Below, piece by piece: positions 12,601 to 24,069 of a stretch of 64,000 bases of DNA. Source of the DNA: Ascidia mentula. Its lineage: Eukaryota; Chordata; Ascidiacea; Phlebobranchia; Ascidiidae. The position numbers and the translations under genes are program-made. Below the pieces are notes generated by a model. It was not told where the DNA came from and made no database searches. It saw only the letters and a program-made list of their open reading frames with translations. Position 1 is the first letter of the stretch. Each line of letters opens with the position of its first letter. The DNA is taken from NCBI GenBank assembly GCA_947561715.1, contig OX387197.1:23214266-23278265 (forward strand). The letters are read 5' to 3'.

Positions 12601-15600
12601 TCCTTAAAACAACACAAAAATGTTACATTGCAATTTAAAACAATAACTACCTGGTTGCTTGGTGACTTCGGTGGCCCAGAGTCATCTTTGCTTACAGGAG
12701 TTGAACTAAAAACACATTATGTTGACTAAACAAAGTACGATAATCCGAACAAAACTACCATTCAGAATGAACCATAACTGGTTGACAGAAAGTGTGGATT
12801 TGTTACTTACTTATGTATTGGGGGATTAATTTCAGTTGCCTGTGTGACAGTGACATCTGGTACTACCCCTTTGACGTGGTCATCAACAACACTTTCATTT
12901 TCCTCCGCAATCGATTCTGGAACCTTAAACTGTTGAGCCACTTGTTGATACAGATTCAGCATTTCTGCTTGAATGCTCTTTCGTTTAACTTTAGATATCT
13001 GCTGAGTCATAATGTCCAAGACACCATCAACTACTTTTTGCTGTGTCACTTGATGGACCTTTTCCTTGGTAACAGCGCTATTAGTTGGTGATATTATTGG
13101 TGGTTTGGGGCTTTTCTGGATAAGTGTAGGGGATTCAATTTGCCCTTCCTGCTTTTTTATAATGGGTGATTTGGGGGAGTGAGTTTCTACAGTCTCAGAT
13201 TTTATATTGGGAATATCTGGAGATTGTACATCATGAATCTTGGCCTTAAATTCATTGAGGAAATGGGGGTTGATGATCTCGATCGTGCAATCATCCTCTG
13301 GAAATAACAAAATCTTTATATATGTAGGTTTTATGGGTAGCACAATTTTATTGCAATAATACAATGCTTTTTATTGATTCCAAAATTTGAAGTTTTAAAA
13401 ACTGCGATATGCAAGTCCAGAAAATTTATAAACTGATTAACGACCCTCTTACCTAAATCTGTCTTTTTGTTCTTTTTGACCACAGGTGGTGTCAGAGAAT
13501 TTCTTTTTGTGTGTTTACGTGATTTGAGAATTGACACAGGGGTTTTTGTTATAATCTTGCTATTTTCACCATGCGGTGGGGATGGAGATGTGTTAAATTC
13601 CACCAACTTTTTCTAAAACAAATTTCATAAAGCTGGATTAAAACACTCTGTAAAGAGATTTAACCATAGGTGATGTACTATTTTAATGCTTTTATTTGTT
13701 CAATGAATTCTGCATATTTAGGCTTCCAACAAACTACAACTGTTTTAGACTGTGAAATGATTTCATTGTGCTTGTGCTTCTTACACATAAGAACTTAGGA
13801 ACAATTATGAAATGATCTACTGGTTAACACTTTGGAAACATCTAATACAGAAAACAATTCCAAAACTGACCTGGACAACTTGATCATTTTCATCTGCCCA
13901 ACGTATTACTGGTTTGCGTTCTGTAAACATTGCAGTTATTTGTTAGCGTATGTGTGAATAAACAACTTGAAATCTAAAAAGTCAGAAAAAGGAGCCAGAA
14001 GTTGCCTTGAGGAAAAGTGAGCCAACAGGATACAGAAAAAACATATTGTTTACATTCTTTTGGGCACCACACCAGTGTCACAAAACTTTATCACCTTTTG
14101 GGAGAACATAAGTTAACGTTTTTTGCTTTGTACTAAACGGTTACACTTTATACTTGCCTTTCTTTATGATCCTTTGCGCAGGCGGAGTGTTTTTAATGGG
14201 ACATGGCACCCTTAATGCTGGTGATGCTGATGTTCGAACTTCATTCCTCCTTGACAAGATCCGTTGTGGCTAAAATTGTAGTTTATTTTTCAAATGCTTG
14301 AAATTGTTTTACTGGTTATAAAAATTGTTGTTGTGTGAAAATATGTAAAATTTTAAACTGAAAATTTGCAATTGATGACATAAACAGGTACTTACCGGTG
14401 GAGATTTGAAAGGCAGCGGGTTCAATTCATTCACAATCTTACTACTTTTTGTTGGCTTGCGCCCTGCAAATGTAATACTTTTAATCAGAATTGCTCTTCT
14501 GGCACTTAGTTTCTAACGTGTTTATTGGAAACCAACGTTTCGTCTGCCATCCGGCGAGACTTCTTCAGGGTGGCATAACCCTGAAGAAGTCTCGCCGGAT
14601 GGCAGACGAAACGTTGGTTTCCAATAAACACGTTAGAAACTAAGTGCCAGAAAGAGCAATTCTGATTAATTAGTATGCCTGGCAACAAAAATAGCAGTAA
14701 TACTTTTACACCACATTTTGTATGGGGACTGCACCCTTTTAATGCAGACTGATGTAACACACTAAATGACAAAGATCATCTTTTAAAGATGCAACTACAT
14801 GTTAAGAGCTATGTACTGGAAAAATAAACATAGAAAAGTTAGTTGTATGTGACACAGAATTAATAATTATTATTACTGTAACCGGGTTTTGCCTCCATGA
14901 CACTAATTACAAACAAACAATGGGGCGCTGTGAGCATAAAATGTTTGAGAACCGCAGGGCGCATAAACAAATCACGTGGCACCTACCTTGTTGTAATGAT
15001 TGTCGACCAATTTGAATCTTCTGCTTATTTTCTGGTGCCTGTGAGTACCTGCCCTGTACCACTGAGTACAAGGAGTGACGCGAGTTGGTGGAAGACTGAA
15101 GGAATTGTTTTTGTGGTTTTGCTGGAAGTAATTGTTTGATACAGTTATATTTTTGGTTTTATTTTCATTGGTTTCCATCTGGTTTTATAAAATCATTGAA
15201 ATTTATCAAGCAGGCTTGGCTGAAGTTGCCAAGGTGGCAATTAATTTTTGGAACAGGAGGTGGATTATTAAACTTCTTTGAAATAAATTTATGTTAGTTG
15301 CAAACCTTTCTTTGTGGATAATACCCTTCCCGGTGCAGATATAGATGGACGGCCATTAACTAAACTATTTCTGACAATTGGAACTCGGCGACAGAGTGAA
15401 GGACGACCATCAGGATAAAACAGCATGTCACCAGCTATGGAATATCCCTTTTGCTGAAAAACAAAGTTTGAGTTAAAATTTTTTGCACATTGAAGCACTG
15501 TATGAAAATAAAAGACAGATTGCTTTAATGTATATATATGCTATTAGTTATGATTGCTTAATTTTGTTAAATATATATACATATACCTCGTTTAGCTTTC

Positions 15601-16551
15601 TAACTTCAATAGGTTGGTTATTGAGTATATTGGTCAAAGAACTTGGATCTGTGTCAAACTTGATTACTAAATAATTACAAATATGTTAAAGTTGTCATAT
15701 TTCAAAGGACCAAATCAATAAGAACACACAAATACAAAGAACTCACAAATACACTATGCAAACCTGATTGTTTCCCAAAAGTTGGTTCTTTGGTTTCTTT
15801 TGTTTTACATTTTGGTCTGTTTAAAACAATCGGTGAATTGCTTAAATTCGATAAAACTTTTCGTTCCGGTAATTTGGGGTTGAAAACTTTTTCTTGCTTT
15901 GATTCTTTTTGTTGTTCTTTCTTGCCAACCATTTCAGACTTTGTGCTCACTGAACCTATCAATATAGTGTAAAGCAATGCTTATTGATGATTTAAATTTA
16001 CAGCGTAATAGTTACATAAATTTTATCTTACAGACAACTTAGAACTAAATGCAATGCATTTGTATGAAAATATACATATATTTTATGGCACAAAGGTGGA
16101 GGAAAAAACAAACCGCTGGGTAATTTGGATGTTGACTTGTTGGTTGCTGTTTGATTGTTTCTTTTTTTGATTCCATGCGACATGCTTAATCTGCACATGT
16201 TCAAAGATATATTTAGAACTTTTAAATTTTCTTGGTCTTGTACAGAAGTGTGACATTAACTAGAAACAGGTTACAACATGCCATAAAGAAATAATAAACT
16301 ATAAAGTCCACTAATATGACAGACCTGTAATAGGCTTACTGAAATAAAATTTGGTTCATAAACAAGCCAACAGCAACATATACACCTTATCAATCGAAAC
16401 ATGTTTTATTGCAAACTTGCCATTTACAAACAAATAAACAAACCACACTTGTCATTTACAAACATAAACAAACAAACCTTGGAATACTTGACGACCTTGA
16501 GATGGAGTTTCTTCCGTTCAAACGGAACTTTCCGATTGCACCACTCGTCAT
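9625..16551 (-). CDS. TROAP (tastin)-like protein, 16 exons
   Basis: Spliced gene of about 1,000 residues. Exons in gene order: 16478-16551, 16114-16190, 15764-15955, 15587-15666, 15306-15453, 14987-15061, 14396-14463, 14158-14269, 13871-13920, 13453-13612, 12811-13297, 12651-12705, 12284-12446, 10042-11094, 9825-9927, 9625-9730. All joins keep frame. The end of exon 14 is the least certain, because several phase-1 donors lie near 10042. The protein is basic and Ser/Pro/Lys-rich, apparently disordered, with one predicted coiled coil in exon 13. Two blocks recall human tastin: exons 4-5 (FDTDPSSLTNIL, then GRPSLCRRV) and the C-terminus (QALLDEEVALLTCR, compare tastin EARLDDECAFYTSR). In vertebrates tastin associates with microtubules and spindle poles; that role here is inference. 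The intron after exon 8 uses a GC donor. The start is the first ATG of the frame, 12 bases after an AG that could accept a trans-spliced leader. Confidence 0.6.
10042..11094 (-). CDS. Exon 14, largest exon of the TROAP-like gene
   Basis: Open for 351 codons after a clear T-rich acceptor at 11095-11096. It is rich in Ser, Asn, Pro, Thr and Lys and has no recognised domain. Near its start two short stretches both begin LKKG (LKKGQCQIL and, about 37 residues later, LKKGALEFQ), perhaps an internal duplication. The open frame runs on to a stop at 9953, but only a phase-1 donor joins exon 15 in frame; the best candidate is GTGGGT at 10041, with alternatives a few codons further on. Confidence 0.7.
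11216..12245. mobile_element. Non-autonomous hAT-like DNA transposon
   Basis: The ends are imperfect inverted repeats: CAGTGGCGGATCTAGG at the left, and CATTGGCGGATCTACG as the reverse complement of the right end. The element is flanked by an 8-base near-duplication, ATGACAAC at 11208-11215 and ATGATAAC at 12246-12253, with one mismatch. Ends starting CA(G) and 8-base target duplications are typical of hAT elements. No transposase-like reading frame is present in about 1,030 bp, so it is a non-autonomous copy or an internally deleted one. It sits in the intron between exons 13 and 14 of the TROAP-like gene, 38 bases from the exon 13 donor. Confidence 0.7.
14481..14669. repeat. 189-bp near-perfect palindrome in an intron
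   Basis: Arms at 14481-14571 and 14578-14669 are reverse complements with a single one-base indel, around a 6-base centre. The palindrome ends only 17 bases upstream of exon 7 of the TROAP-like gene, inside the intron between exons 6 and 7. Each arm carries the GAAGAAG...GACGAAACGTT pattern seen at the ends of Penelope-like elements, so it probably arose as two head-to-head terminal fragments. The near-identity of the arms suggests recent formation or continuing gene conversion. Confidence 0.9.
14581..14634 (+). ncRNA. Hammerhead-ribozyme-like motif
   Basis: Reading the right arm of the palindrome, CTGAAGA (14581-14587) fits the hammerhead core CUGANGA. GTCT (14589-14592) pairs with AGAC (14604-14607). 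Inside that, GCC pairs with GGC around a GGAT loop. GAAA (14608-14611) follows, and ACGT (14611-14614) can pair with ACGT (14630-14633) as stem III, leaving a T at the expected cleavage position. Stem I is poor, with only GGCA/TGCC pairing at a distance. The same motif is mirrored in the left arm. Penelope-like elements are known to carry hammerhead motifs. Activity is not shown. Confidence 0.4.
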
Positions 16552-16829
16552 AATTTTAAGCCGCTGATTTAAAAAAGATGTTGCAATTGAACTGTATTGG
16601 TAGTAAAATAACTGACATGATCTGCAAACAAATCTAATAGTTTGCTAAGAATTAGTGAATAAATTACAGGTAATTCGGCTTAGCAACCCTTCAGAATAAA
16701 TTATTAAAACATCTTCCTCAAAACTTTTCAAAAGTTTGCTTCAAATTTTCAAAACAAACGCCGACACGCAACAGTGCGTTAAGCAATGATGCGTGCTAAT
16801 TTTAAAACTTTTATCCGGGATCTAGAACA

Positions 16830-18802
16830 TTGAAATATGAATCTGACGCTCTACTGGTGAAAAACAACAAATAGACACCTTTTCTTAAACAAAGATTGTA
16901 TTTGTAGACGTTTCGCCTGTAGGAACGACCAGGCTTCTTCTGAGAATTAAAACAAAACACAATAGCGAATCCAGCACGGGCATAGAAATTACGCGACGAA
17001 AAAGTACAAAAGGCGCAACAGCAAAAACACAGCGGGACATAAATCAATGGACAACATCAATTACGGGTCAAACGGCCAAATATGGGAAAATATGGGAAGT
17101 CAAGAATTGTTACGGGCGAAATTGCGGAACACGGGCGAAAGTACTTTTCCATCATCACGATTTAACACATTAGGTAGCGAATTAATACAATAATTTTTCA
17201 CAACCAACCGTTTTGCCAAAATTGTTTCTTGTTTCAATACTTTTGCTTCCTTCCAATTGATACTGTGGTCGGTGTCAAGCATGTGGGCACATAGAGCAGA
17301 TTTATTGGGTTCCATATTGCGTATAGCTGCCATTGAAATTGACAAGGTCAATAAATGGATGCAGTCCAACAAACTAACAGTTAATTGCCAGAAAACCAAG
17401 TTCATGCTCTTCTCCAGATGTAAAAAATTAAACAACAAGTCATTTCACCTGAAATTCAATGGTATCACACTTGAACAAGTTGAGACAGCTAAATATCTTG
17501 GCATTGAGTTCGATAGCCAACTTTCATGGGGTCCGCACATCAACATGCTCTGCAAAAAATAGCCCTTTTAGCACCCACACCTGGCAACTACATGTAAAAA
17601 CCAAAATTCTGCCGATTCATTTAATGCACAAATTACAACTTGGAAAGTTCGTACACAAGTACAAAAACCAACGTTTGCCACTAGTTTTCAAAAATTATTT
17701 TAAACCACAAATATTTTCTTCCACGTGCATCAACGGAATTGGGCAAAAAAAGACTAAATTACAAAGGCGTAGAAATTTGGAACAACATTCCCGAAAACAT
17801 AAAAAAATTCAGTTTGGTCGGATTCCACAAAGCACTGCACGCATTCCTTCTCGATTCGCTTAACTTAAATTTACACAACAACACGTGGGCGAGGTAAACA
17901 CCCCCAGGAATGTTATGATTCAATCAGACGCAACATCAATTAATCAAACAATTTTGAAAACTTGCCTCCAGCACGTGCCTCAACACAATTCCACAGACGT
18001 GCCTAGAAATATAATCACACCGTTTAATGCCTTCTCCTAACGTAAAAGTTTATTTTGACAGATACGTAACACATCTTTTGTTGTCCTTTTTAACAAAAAT
18101 TTTAAAAAAAATGTAAAGTTTTTCTTCTAATTGCCGATTTGTGTTTTTCTTTTGCAACGCCTGTACCTTATAGGGCCGGCCATATAACCAGGAATGGTTC
18201 CACTGGTCCTTCGTCACGTCTACATCAAAACGATAACTGAAAGTTGTACTGGAAATTCGCTGACGTTAACGAAAATAAAATGAATTGAATTGAATTGTGT
18301 TCTTTAATACGGTACGTTAAATTGCGCTTAGTCTGGCCAATATTTAAAGCATTTAAAGCATAGAAATACGGTCTTTAGGTTTGGAAAACATGTTTTCTAA
18401 AGTGCACACTGGTTTCTTAATATCCGCTCTGAAACGCCCTGTACATATGGTATAATGGAAGTGAATGCTGTGTATGTTTGTGTGGGTTTGTTGTGTGTGT
18501 TGGGTGTGAGATTTAGGTTAGTGGGAAATTTGTTTAGTTTTAGGACGTTTCGAATGTGTTTGCGTTCAACCCTTCGAGTGTGTGGATCGGCAATATGTGT
18601 AATCGTTCTGTTATGTAAGGTTCTGGCTACAGTGAGTTTTTGATGTTTCGGATGGTGTGAGGTGTATTGTAAGTAGCGGTTAGAGTGTGTAGGCCTGAAA
18701 AAATGGAGGTGGTAAGTTTCCCGTCCGGTTTTGCAGTGACGTTTACGTCCAAAAATGATAAACTATGGTCGAGTTGTGTTTCTCGGGTAAACTTAATCGG
18801 GT
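16830..18802 (-). mobile_element. Penelope-like retroelement copy, split by a LINE
   Basis: The minus strand carries the downstream part of a Penelope-like element. The reverse-transcriptase tail block (LSFLDVNVTAKPDGK) lies near 18.7-18.8 kb. The GIY-YIG endonuclease region follows, its C-terminal part (NMEPNKSALCAHMLDTDH) at 17100-17335. A terminal hammerhead-like stem (GCCTG at 16915-16919 pairs with CAGGC at 16930-16934 next to GAAACG) marks the 3' side. The copy is 5'-truncated, broken by several changes, and interrupted by a LINE at 17334-18298. It begins about 280 bases upstream of the TROAP-like start codon. The left boundary is approximate. Confidence 0.75.
17334..18298 (+). mobile_element. 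5'-truncated LINE inserted in the Penelope-like copy
   Basis: The plus strand encodes the end of a non-LTR reverse transcriptase (VNKWMQSNKLTVNCQKTKF, then YLGIEFDSQLSWGPHI). A different frame then shows the usual C-terminal tail of LINE ORF2, including YKGVEIWNNIPENIK near 17760, so at least one frameshift separates the pieces. The 3' end is an AATTG microsatellite at about 18280-18298. Removing this insert rejoins the flanking Penelope sequence, matching the intact sequence of the right-hand copy at 19080-19110, with essentially no target duplication. The clade is probably CR1/L2-like; that is a guess from the tail. Confidence 0.8.
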
Positions 18803-19440
18803 GAACTAAATCTCACACCCCACACACACAACAAACCCACACAAACATACACAGCATTTACTTTCATACCATATGTACAGGGAGTTTCTGAGCGGATATC
18901 AAGAATACTCAGCTCTACTGGTGTAAAAGTTGCCATGAAACCGGTGTGCACTTTAGAAAACATGTTTCCCAAACCTAAAGACCGTATTTCCATGCTTTAA
19001 ATGACCGGTGTAGTTTACTTAATACCTTGCCTTGATTGTAACACAGTGTATATTGGCCAGACTAAGCGCAATTTAACGTCCCGTATTAAAGAACACAAGG
19101 CAGCCATACGCAATATGGAACCCAATAAATCTGCTCTATGTGCCCACATGCTTGACACCGACCACCGTATCAATTGGAAGGAAGCAAAAGTATTGAAACA
19201 AGAAACGATTTTGGCAAAACGGTTGGTTGTGAAAAATTATTATATTAATTCGCTACCTAATGTGTTAAATCGTAATGATGGAAAAGTACTTTCGCCCGTG
19301 TTCCGCAATTTCGCCCGTAACCATTCTTGACTTTCGTTTCCCATGTTTGGCCGTTTGACCCGTGATTGATGTTGTCCATTGATATATGTCCCGCTGTGTT
19401 TTTGCTGTTGCGCCTTAATGTATCTTTTCGTCGCGTAATT
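18803..19440 (+). mobile_element. Second Penelope-like fragment, inverted to the first
   Basis: The plus strand at 19001-19330 encodes a nearly complete GIY-YIG endonuclease domain: VVYLIPCLDCNTVYIGQ, then RNLTSRIKEH and the downstream NMEPNKSALCAHMLDTDH. The order GIY-YIG with an inserted CxxC is the hallmark of Penelope-like elements. The sequence is about 95% similar to the minus-strand copy on its left, so the two belong to one family and are joined head to head near 18800. This copy is truncated at both ends: it stops at about 19440 without the terminal hammerhead-like segment, and it lacks most of the reverse transcriptase. Confidence 0.8.
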
Positions 19441-21630
19441 TCTTTGCAAGCGAGAAAATCACGCCGTCACGGCAGGACGCCGGCTGGTGTGAATCCCCCG
19501 CCGCTTCAAAACCGCGCTGCCAGCCGTTTACCGCCTCTGGTGTGAATCCCGCCGAAGAAGCCTCGTCAGAAAGTACAATCTCTTTCAAACAAAAGGTTTA
19601 TATTTGTTGTTTTTTCCACAAGAACGTCGGATTCATATTTCATTATGATACCTGGTGGTCAAAACCTATTTTCAGTTTTCATCAAGAACATTTTTCAGAA
19701 TCAATTAAGAAAAAGTGTATAAAAATTAGAAAGCTGGTTTAAAAAAAAAAAAGCTTTTGTTTATCAGAAAAAATAAAAACATTGTAAAACACAACAGAGC
19801 AAAAACAAATGACTGCGATTACCGTGCACCTATCTGAGCTAGTCTCTTGCCAATCGGGAAACTATTTACAAACACTATAGGGAAGTTTAATTTCCACTAT
19901 ATAAAGTACAATCGTGAGTAATGGAATCTACTTAGTTGTAAAAGACAAAAACATTTTTTGTCATGTCTGCGTTTATTGGTCTTGACTTATTTGGCTTGTA
20001 AATTGATGAACATAAAAAACGCGCGTTTGTTGGCTGCACAAAACACTTTTTTATGAAGAATATGATTTGTGAATTAGGTTCCTTATAAATTCAGCCTGAT
20101 TATGATTTCGATGCTCAAGTTGTATTTCCAAGTCAAACGAAGGAAGAAACGAAGAAATGTTCTGTAAAACAATTGGTGAAACAAACGAGACAAGGAAAAA
20201 AGCCGCAACATTTGAACTGGACGGCAGTGTTATGTATCAGGCACGGGTAAAAATTCCACACATGGGCAAAATAGCGTTCAGTTATTTAGTCACGTTTTGG
20301 AAAAATAGGGTGGAGAAAAGTTGCTGAAGACTTTTCCATGACACTTACTGAAATATGGCGCCGATACTTAAAAATCACTCTTGTTGCTCAAAACTCCGAA
20401 ATAGGTTCAACTTTTTTTGCATCACAAATACTTGTGAAAACACCTTCTATATGAAACGCGTCGCGAGGGTGATATGAAAGACATGATTATGACACGACAA
20501 TCACTTGTCTAAATATATAATTGTTACATCACATACGATATATGCTGCAATAAACGATGAACAATCGTAGCAACAACGAAAAACCAGCCATTACACCAAC
20601 TAGAATATTTGTGACGTCACGTAGCTACGTCATACACATTCACAAACGTTTGCTGCAATAACGTATTTGATGTAATGTTGAACTTGCTGGAACCAAACGA
20701 AGGCAAGATAGCAAGACAATGACAAATATCAGTTGTTTGTGACGACATTGAGAGAAAACAATTGGCGTACTCTGCATAAAACCTCTGGGAATTAAACGCC
20801 TAGTGGTGAGTTTGTTTAGAGAGTTTGGAACTCTTGAAAAATCTCAAATAAATTAAAGAGATAAGTGACACAGTCTGGTGGCCTTTGAAACATCTGTGCC
20901 GTTGTAATGCGCCTAAATGCGACTTTTCGAACGTATATGCTTACAATGCCGCATTTTTGACACATATTTATCCGCCCAGTGGTGCGCCTTTGCTTAAAAC
21001 ACTTTTTATGTTTGGGTGTTGTAAAGTGCTAATACAAAGGGGGACGGATTCAAATCACATCTGGAAACGTAGATCGTGGCGATGATGTAATTTGCAGTGA
21101 CGTAACATTTGTCTAGTCAATTGCACGTTGAAAGAACACTTGGATAACAATACAATCGAAAGCAGAAATTCTATTACCCGGTTAACCTCACTAGTTTAGC
21201 GTCGATGACGTCAAAATTTCTAGTGACGTAGTACAGGTAAACAAACCTTTTTTTCCTTGTGCATGCTTAAATTGAATAAACATGCTGCTTCAAGTTTAGA
21301 AGAGTGGTGACGTTACGCAAAAAAATTTCTGACGTCACCATTGTTTACGTAATTGTCAGGGATTTGGTATGTACAGCTAGAAAGAAGTGGAACTGTGCGG
21401 TGTGTTTGGAACTGCGAGGAACGATGGGAACTTTTAATAAAAACCCAAGAAAGGAGAAAAAGAGCAAAGCGCGAAGTTTAGAGGAACTTGTTCGAATCAC
21501 CGGCAAGCAGCATTGTGAGGTAACAATCACCGCGTGTCAGTGCGTCTACTGTGAGGTCATAGAAGCGCGCTAGCCAAGAGGTAAAGAACTTTCGAAAACT
21601 GTTTGTCAATTCTGCCAATGATGTGTCCAC
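19441..21630. other. Intergenic sequence between TROAP-like and NFI genes
   Basis: No gene recognised. At 19455-19560 there is a short GC-rich patch in which TGGTGTGAATCCC occurs twice about 50 bases apart, possibly a remnant of a repeat. The right end, up to 21630, should contain the NFI 3' untranslated region. A 89-codon plus-strand frame at 21304-21573 has no recognisable motif. Confidence 0.6.
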
Positions 21631-24069
21631 TCATTCCTTCGGGGTAAGGCCGCTCGTCTGATTGGTCGGTTGCGCTGAGGCCCCGACCACATTGCCACGT
21701 GACGCGTCGATCATGGAGGGAATTGGCGGAAAAAGTCGTTCTTCGGCAACCAGTGTTTCGTCAGGATTTAGTCCGGGTACAACGTCTGTGATGCAGAAGT
21801 ATAGTTTTATGTATCTGTTTACTTGAATTAAAAATATTTTTGTTGTTTCCATTGATCTTGTCGAAGTCTATAGCAACTGCTGGACGATTTGATAACACGT
21901 AATAAAGTATTTCACAGATGTGCAAGCTTACTATTGTTACACGCTACGTATTTTATCAAGGCGCAAAAGGTTGTCCGGTTTTTCCGGTCACGGAATGTAA
22001 CGATAACCAATCAGTACGTAAGGCAAAGGGGCAAAAAGTTTCAGGGTTACAGCATTGTTTGGCCGACGTTGTATTGCAATGTCAATACTTACTCTGCATT
22101 CTGTCGTTAGTGATCATTGGATGAAAATCGTTTCCCGCGCTCTCCTCCATTTGATTGTGAGGCCACCTTTCGGGAGTGGCGCCCTCGTGCGCTGATGCCT
22201 GCGGGTTGGTAATTGTCCGTGTGGTGGCGCCACCGAGACCAGACGATCCAAGGGCCATTTGTTGCATGGTGTGAGGGTGGTAACTCAAAATCTGAGGGTT
22301 AAAAGTAGCGTTGTGGTAATAGTTGGGCAATTTAATTACGACATTTTCTTTCGGAATAAAGCTACAAACAAGTCAATTTACAAAATTGCACAATAAACGC
22401 TACGAACATTTCGGGGAAAAATAAGGATTGCCTATAACTTCAACATCAACTCAAGGTTTATATTCATTCTGCATCAAGGCCGCAAAAAAATATACTGCCT
22501 AATACCTGACTAGGCGTGTGCTTCGCTGCTTCGGCCGATAAACAAGCGAACTGTGCGAAGTCCTTCAACTCCTGGTTAGTGTGGTAAAATGGCTGCGGGG
22601 AGGCGTATGGAAAGGGATGGGTTTGTTGTAAAACCGGATGCCAAGCGGCCGCAGAATGGGCTCCTGTAGGTTGAGAATAAATCGGTAATCTTGCATTTGA
22701 CCGCGGTTCAAAACATTCTTTCTTTTCGTCCTCCATCAGAAAACGTTACACTTTACATTTACATACCTTGTAATCTTGGAAAAGCTGACACAGCACTTGT
22801 CGAGGAACCGGGCGTATGAGGCGGCAGCATTTCTGTGTAAAGTAATAATCACGTTTATGACGTTAAGAGATAATTGTGTGGCACTAAACAGTTGTGGCGC
22901 CACACGTATCAAGGTTAATTAAAGTCACTGACACTTACCTGGTGACGTCACAGAGGAATGTGCGCCGTTGGCGAGTTCTGATTGGTTGCGAGTCGCTTTG
23001 GCCGATGGGGATTGCAGGGGGCTGCCTGTGGAAGTCAAGTAACGCCTAATTAACAGGGTGCGCGCCTGATATATTCAATGTGTCAGCGCCTGAATTGGAA
23101 AGTATACGTGTTTGTGATAGGACTGTCATGTATGTGCAACTACATGTATATATTTCCTGAACACATTCATCGTTTTTATATTCGGTAACACAGTCAAAAA
23201 ATCGTCATTACGTTTTACTAAATAGCATTTTACAACATTAGCTCCAAATACAAAATATTTTTAACATCAAAATGACTTATTTATTTTACAAAATGTTTTT
23301 GCAGATTCTTAATGAACGCCAAGTGATGGCATAAACTTGTTTTAAAACTTTCTAACTAGGGCGTCTTAAACCGTTCTTCACAGATCTCGAAAGAAACAAT
23401 AACGTCTTCACATTAATCAGACCTTGCCAGCTTGGATGAGAGCTTGGTGGTCGATTGTAGAAAGCTTCAGAGTCGTTCTCTCCTCCACTCTCCAGCCCGT
23501 TCGGTTCCTCTGTTGACATACTGCTTGCTGACGACTTTAAACGCTTGTTTTGGCTGTTCATAAATCAGATTTGTATAAGTCACACACAAACATCTTGCAA
23601 TAAAACGGGCATATTTGAAATTCTTTAGGTTTTAGTTAAAAATAAGCATCCACAAAATTTACCCTGATAATTACTTACAGATCAACAGTTTTTTTTGTAA
23701 AATGCCAACTTACTTTACTTGCTGACGTAACACTAACGGACTGGGTGGGGGCACACGGTTGTCATGGTGATGGCCCGGGTAATAGTAGGGTGGACTTTCC
23801 AGGGGGCTGTTAACCCCCACCGAGTGGGCGTCCCCACTAACGATCGGAGCTGAAATAGTGGAATAATGTATTCAAATATTCGGAATGAATATGTGACATA
23901 AACGGAAGATCGATTAATCAATATATACAGCTTTGCTTGGTCTCAGTTTGCAAATTTGAAAAGTAAATTTGGGTTTATTTTAAATATAAACGCTTACTTT
24001 TCGCGACTCTGTAAATTTCATGAACTCCGAATACTCCGCTTGTTTTGAAGCATTTTGTTGCCCCGATTA
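21631..24069 (-). CDS. NFI: NFI exons 5-12, transactivation region
   Basis: Eight exons packed in 2.4 kb encode the C-terminal half. Recognisable NFI landmarks are [13 protein letters not shown] then KTPIVSG (exons 5-6), a KRLKSS stretch with an acidic [11 protein letters not shown] tail (exon 7, compare vertebrate SKRPK...GDFYPSP), and [14 protein letters not shown] (exon 10, compare NPQDPLKDLVSLACD). Exon 9 to 10 uses a 49-base intron (22718-22766) whose acceptor AAAGAAAG has almost no pyrimidine tract, although it is the only one in frame. Exon 10 ends in phase 0 while exon 11's T-rich acceptor needs two carried bases. A microexon, an isoform-specific end or a sequence error could explain this. 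Stop is at 21631. Confidence 0.85.

Noticed and set aside
18455-18993. Two Val/Cys-rich open frames on opposite strands
   Set aside because: Both are antisense shadows of the inverted Penelope-like fragments.
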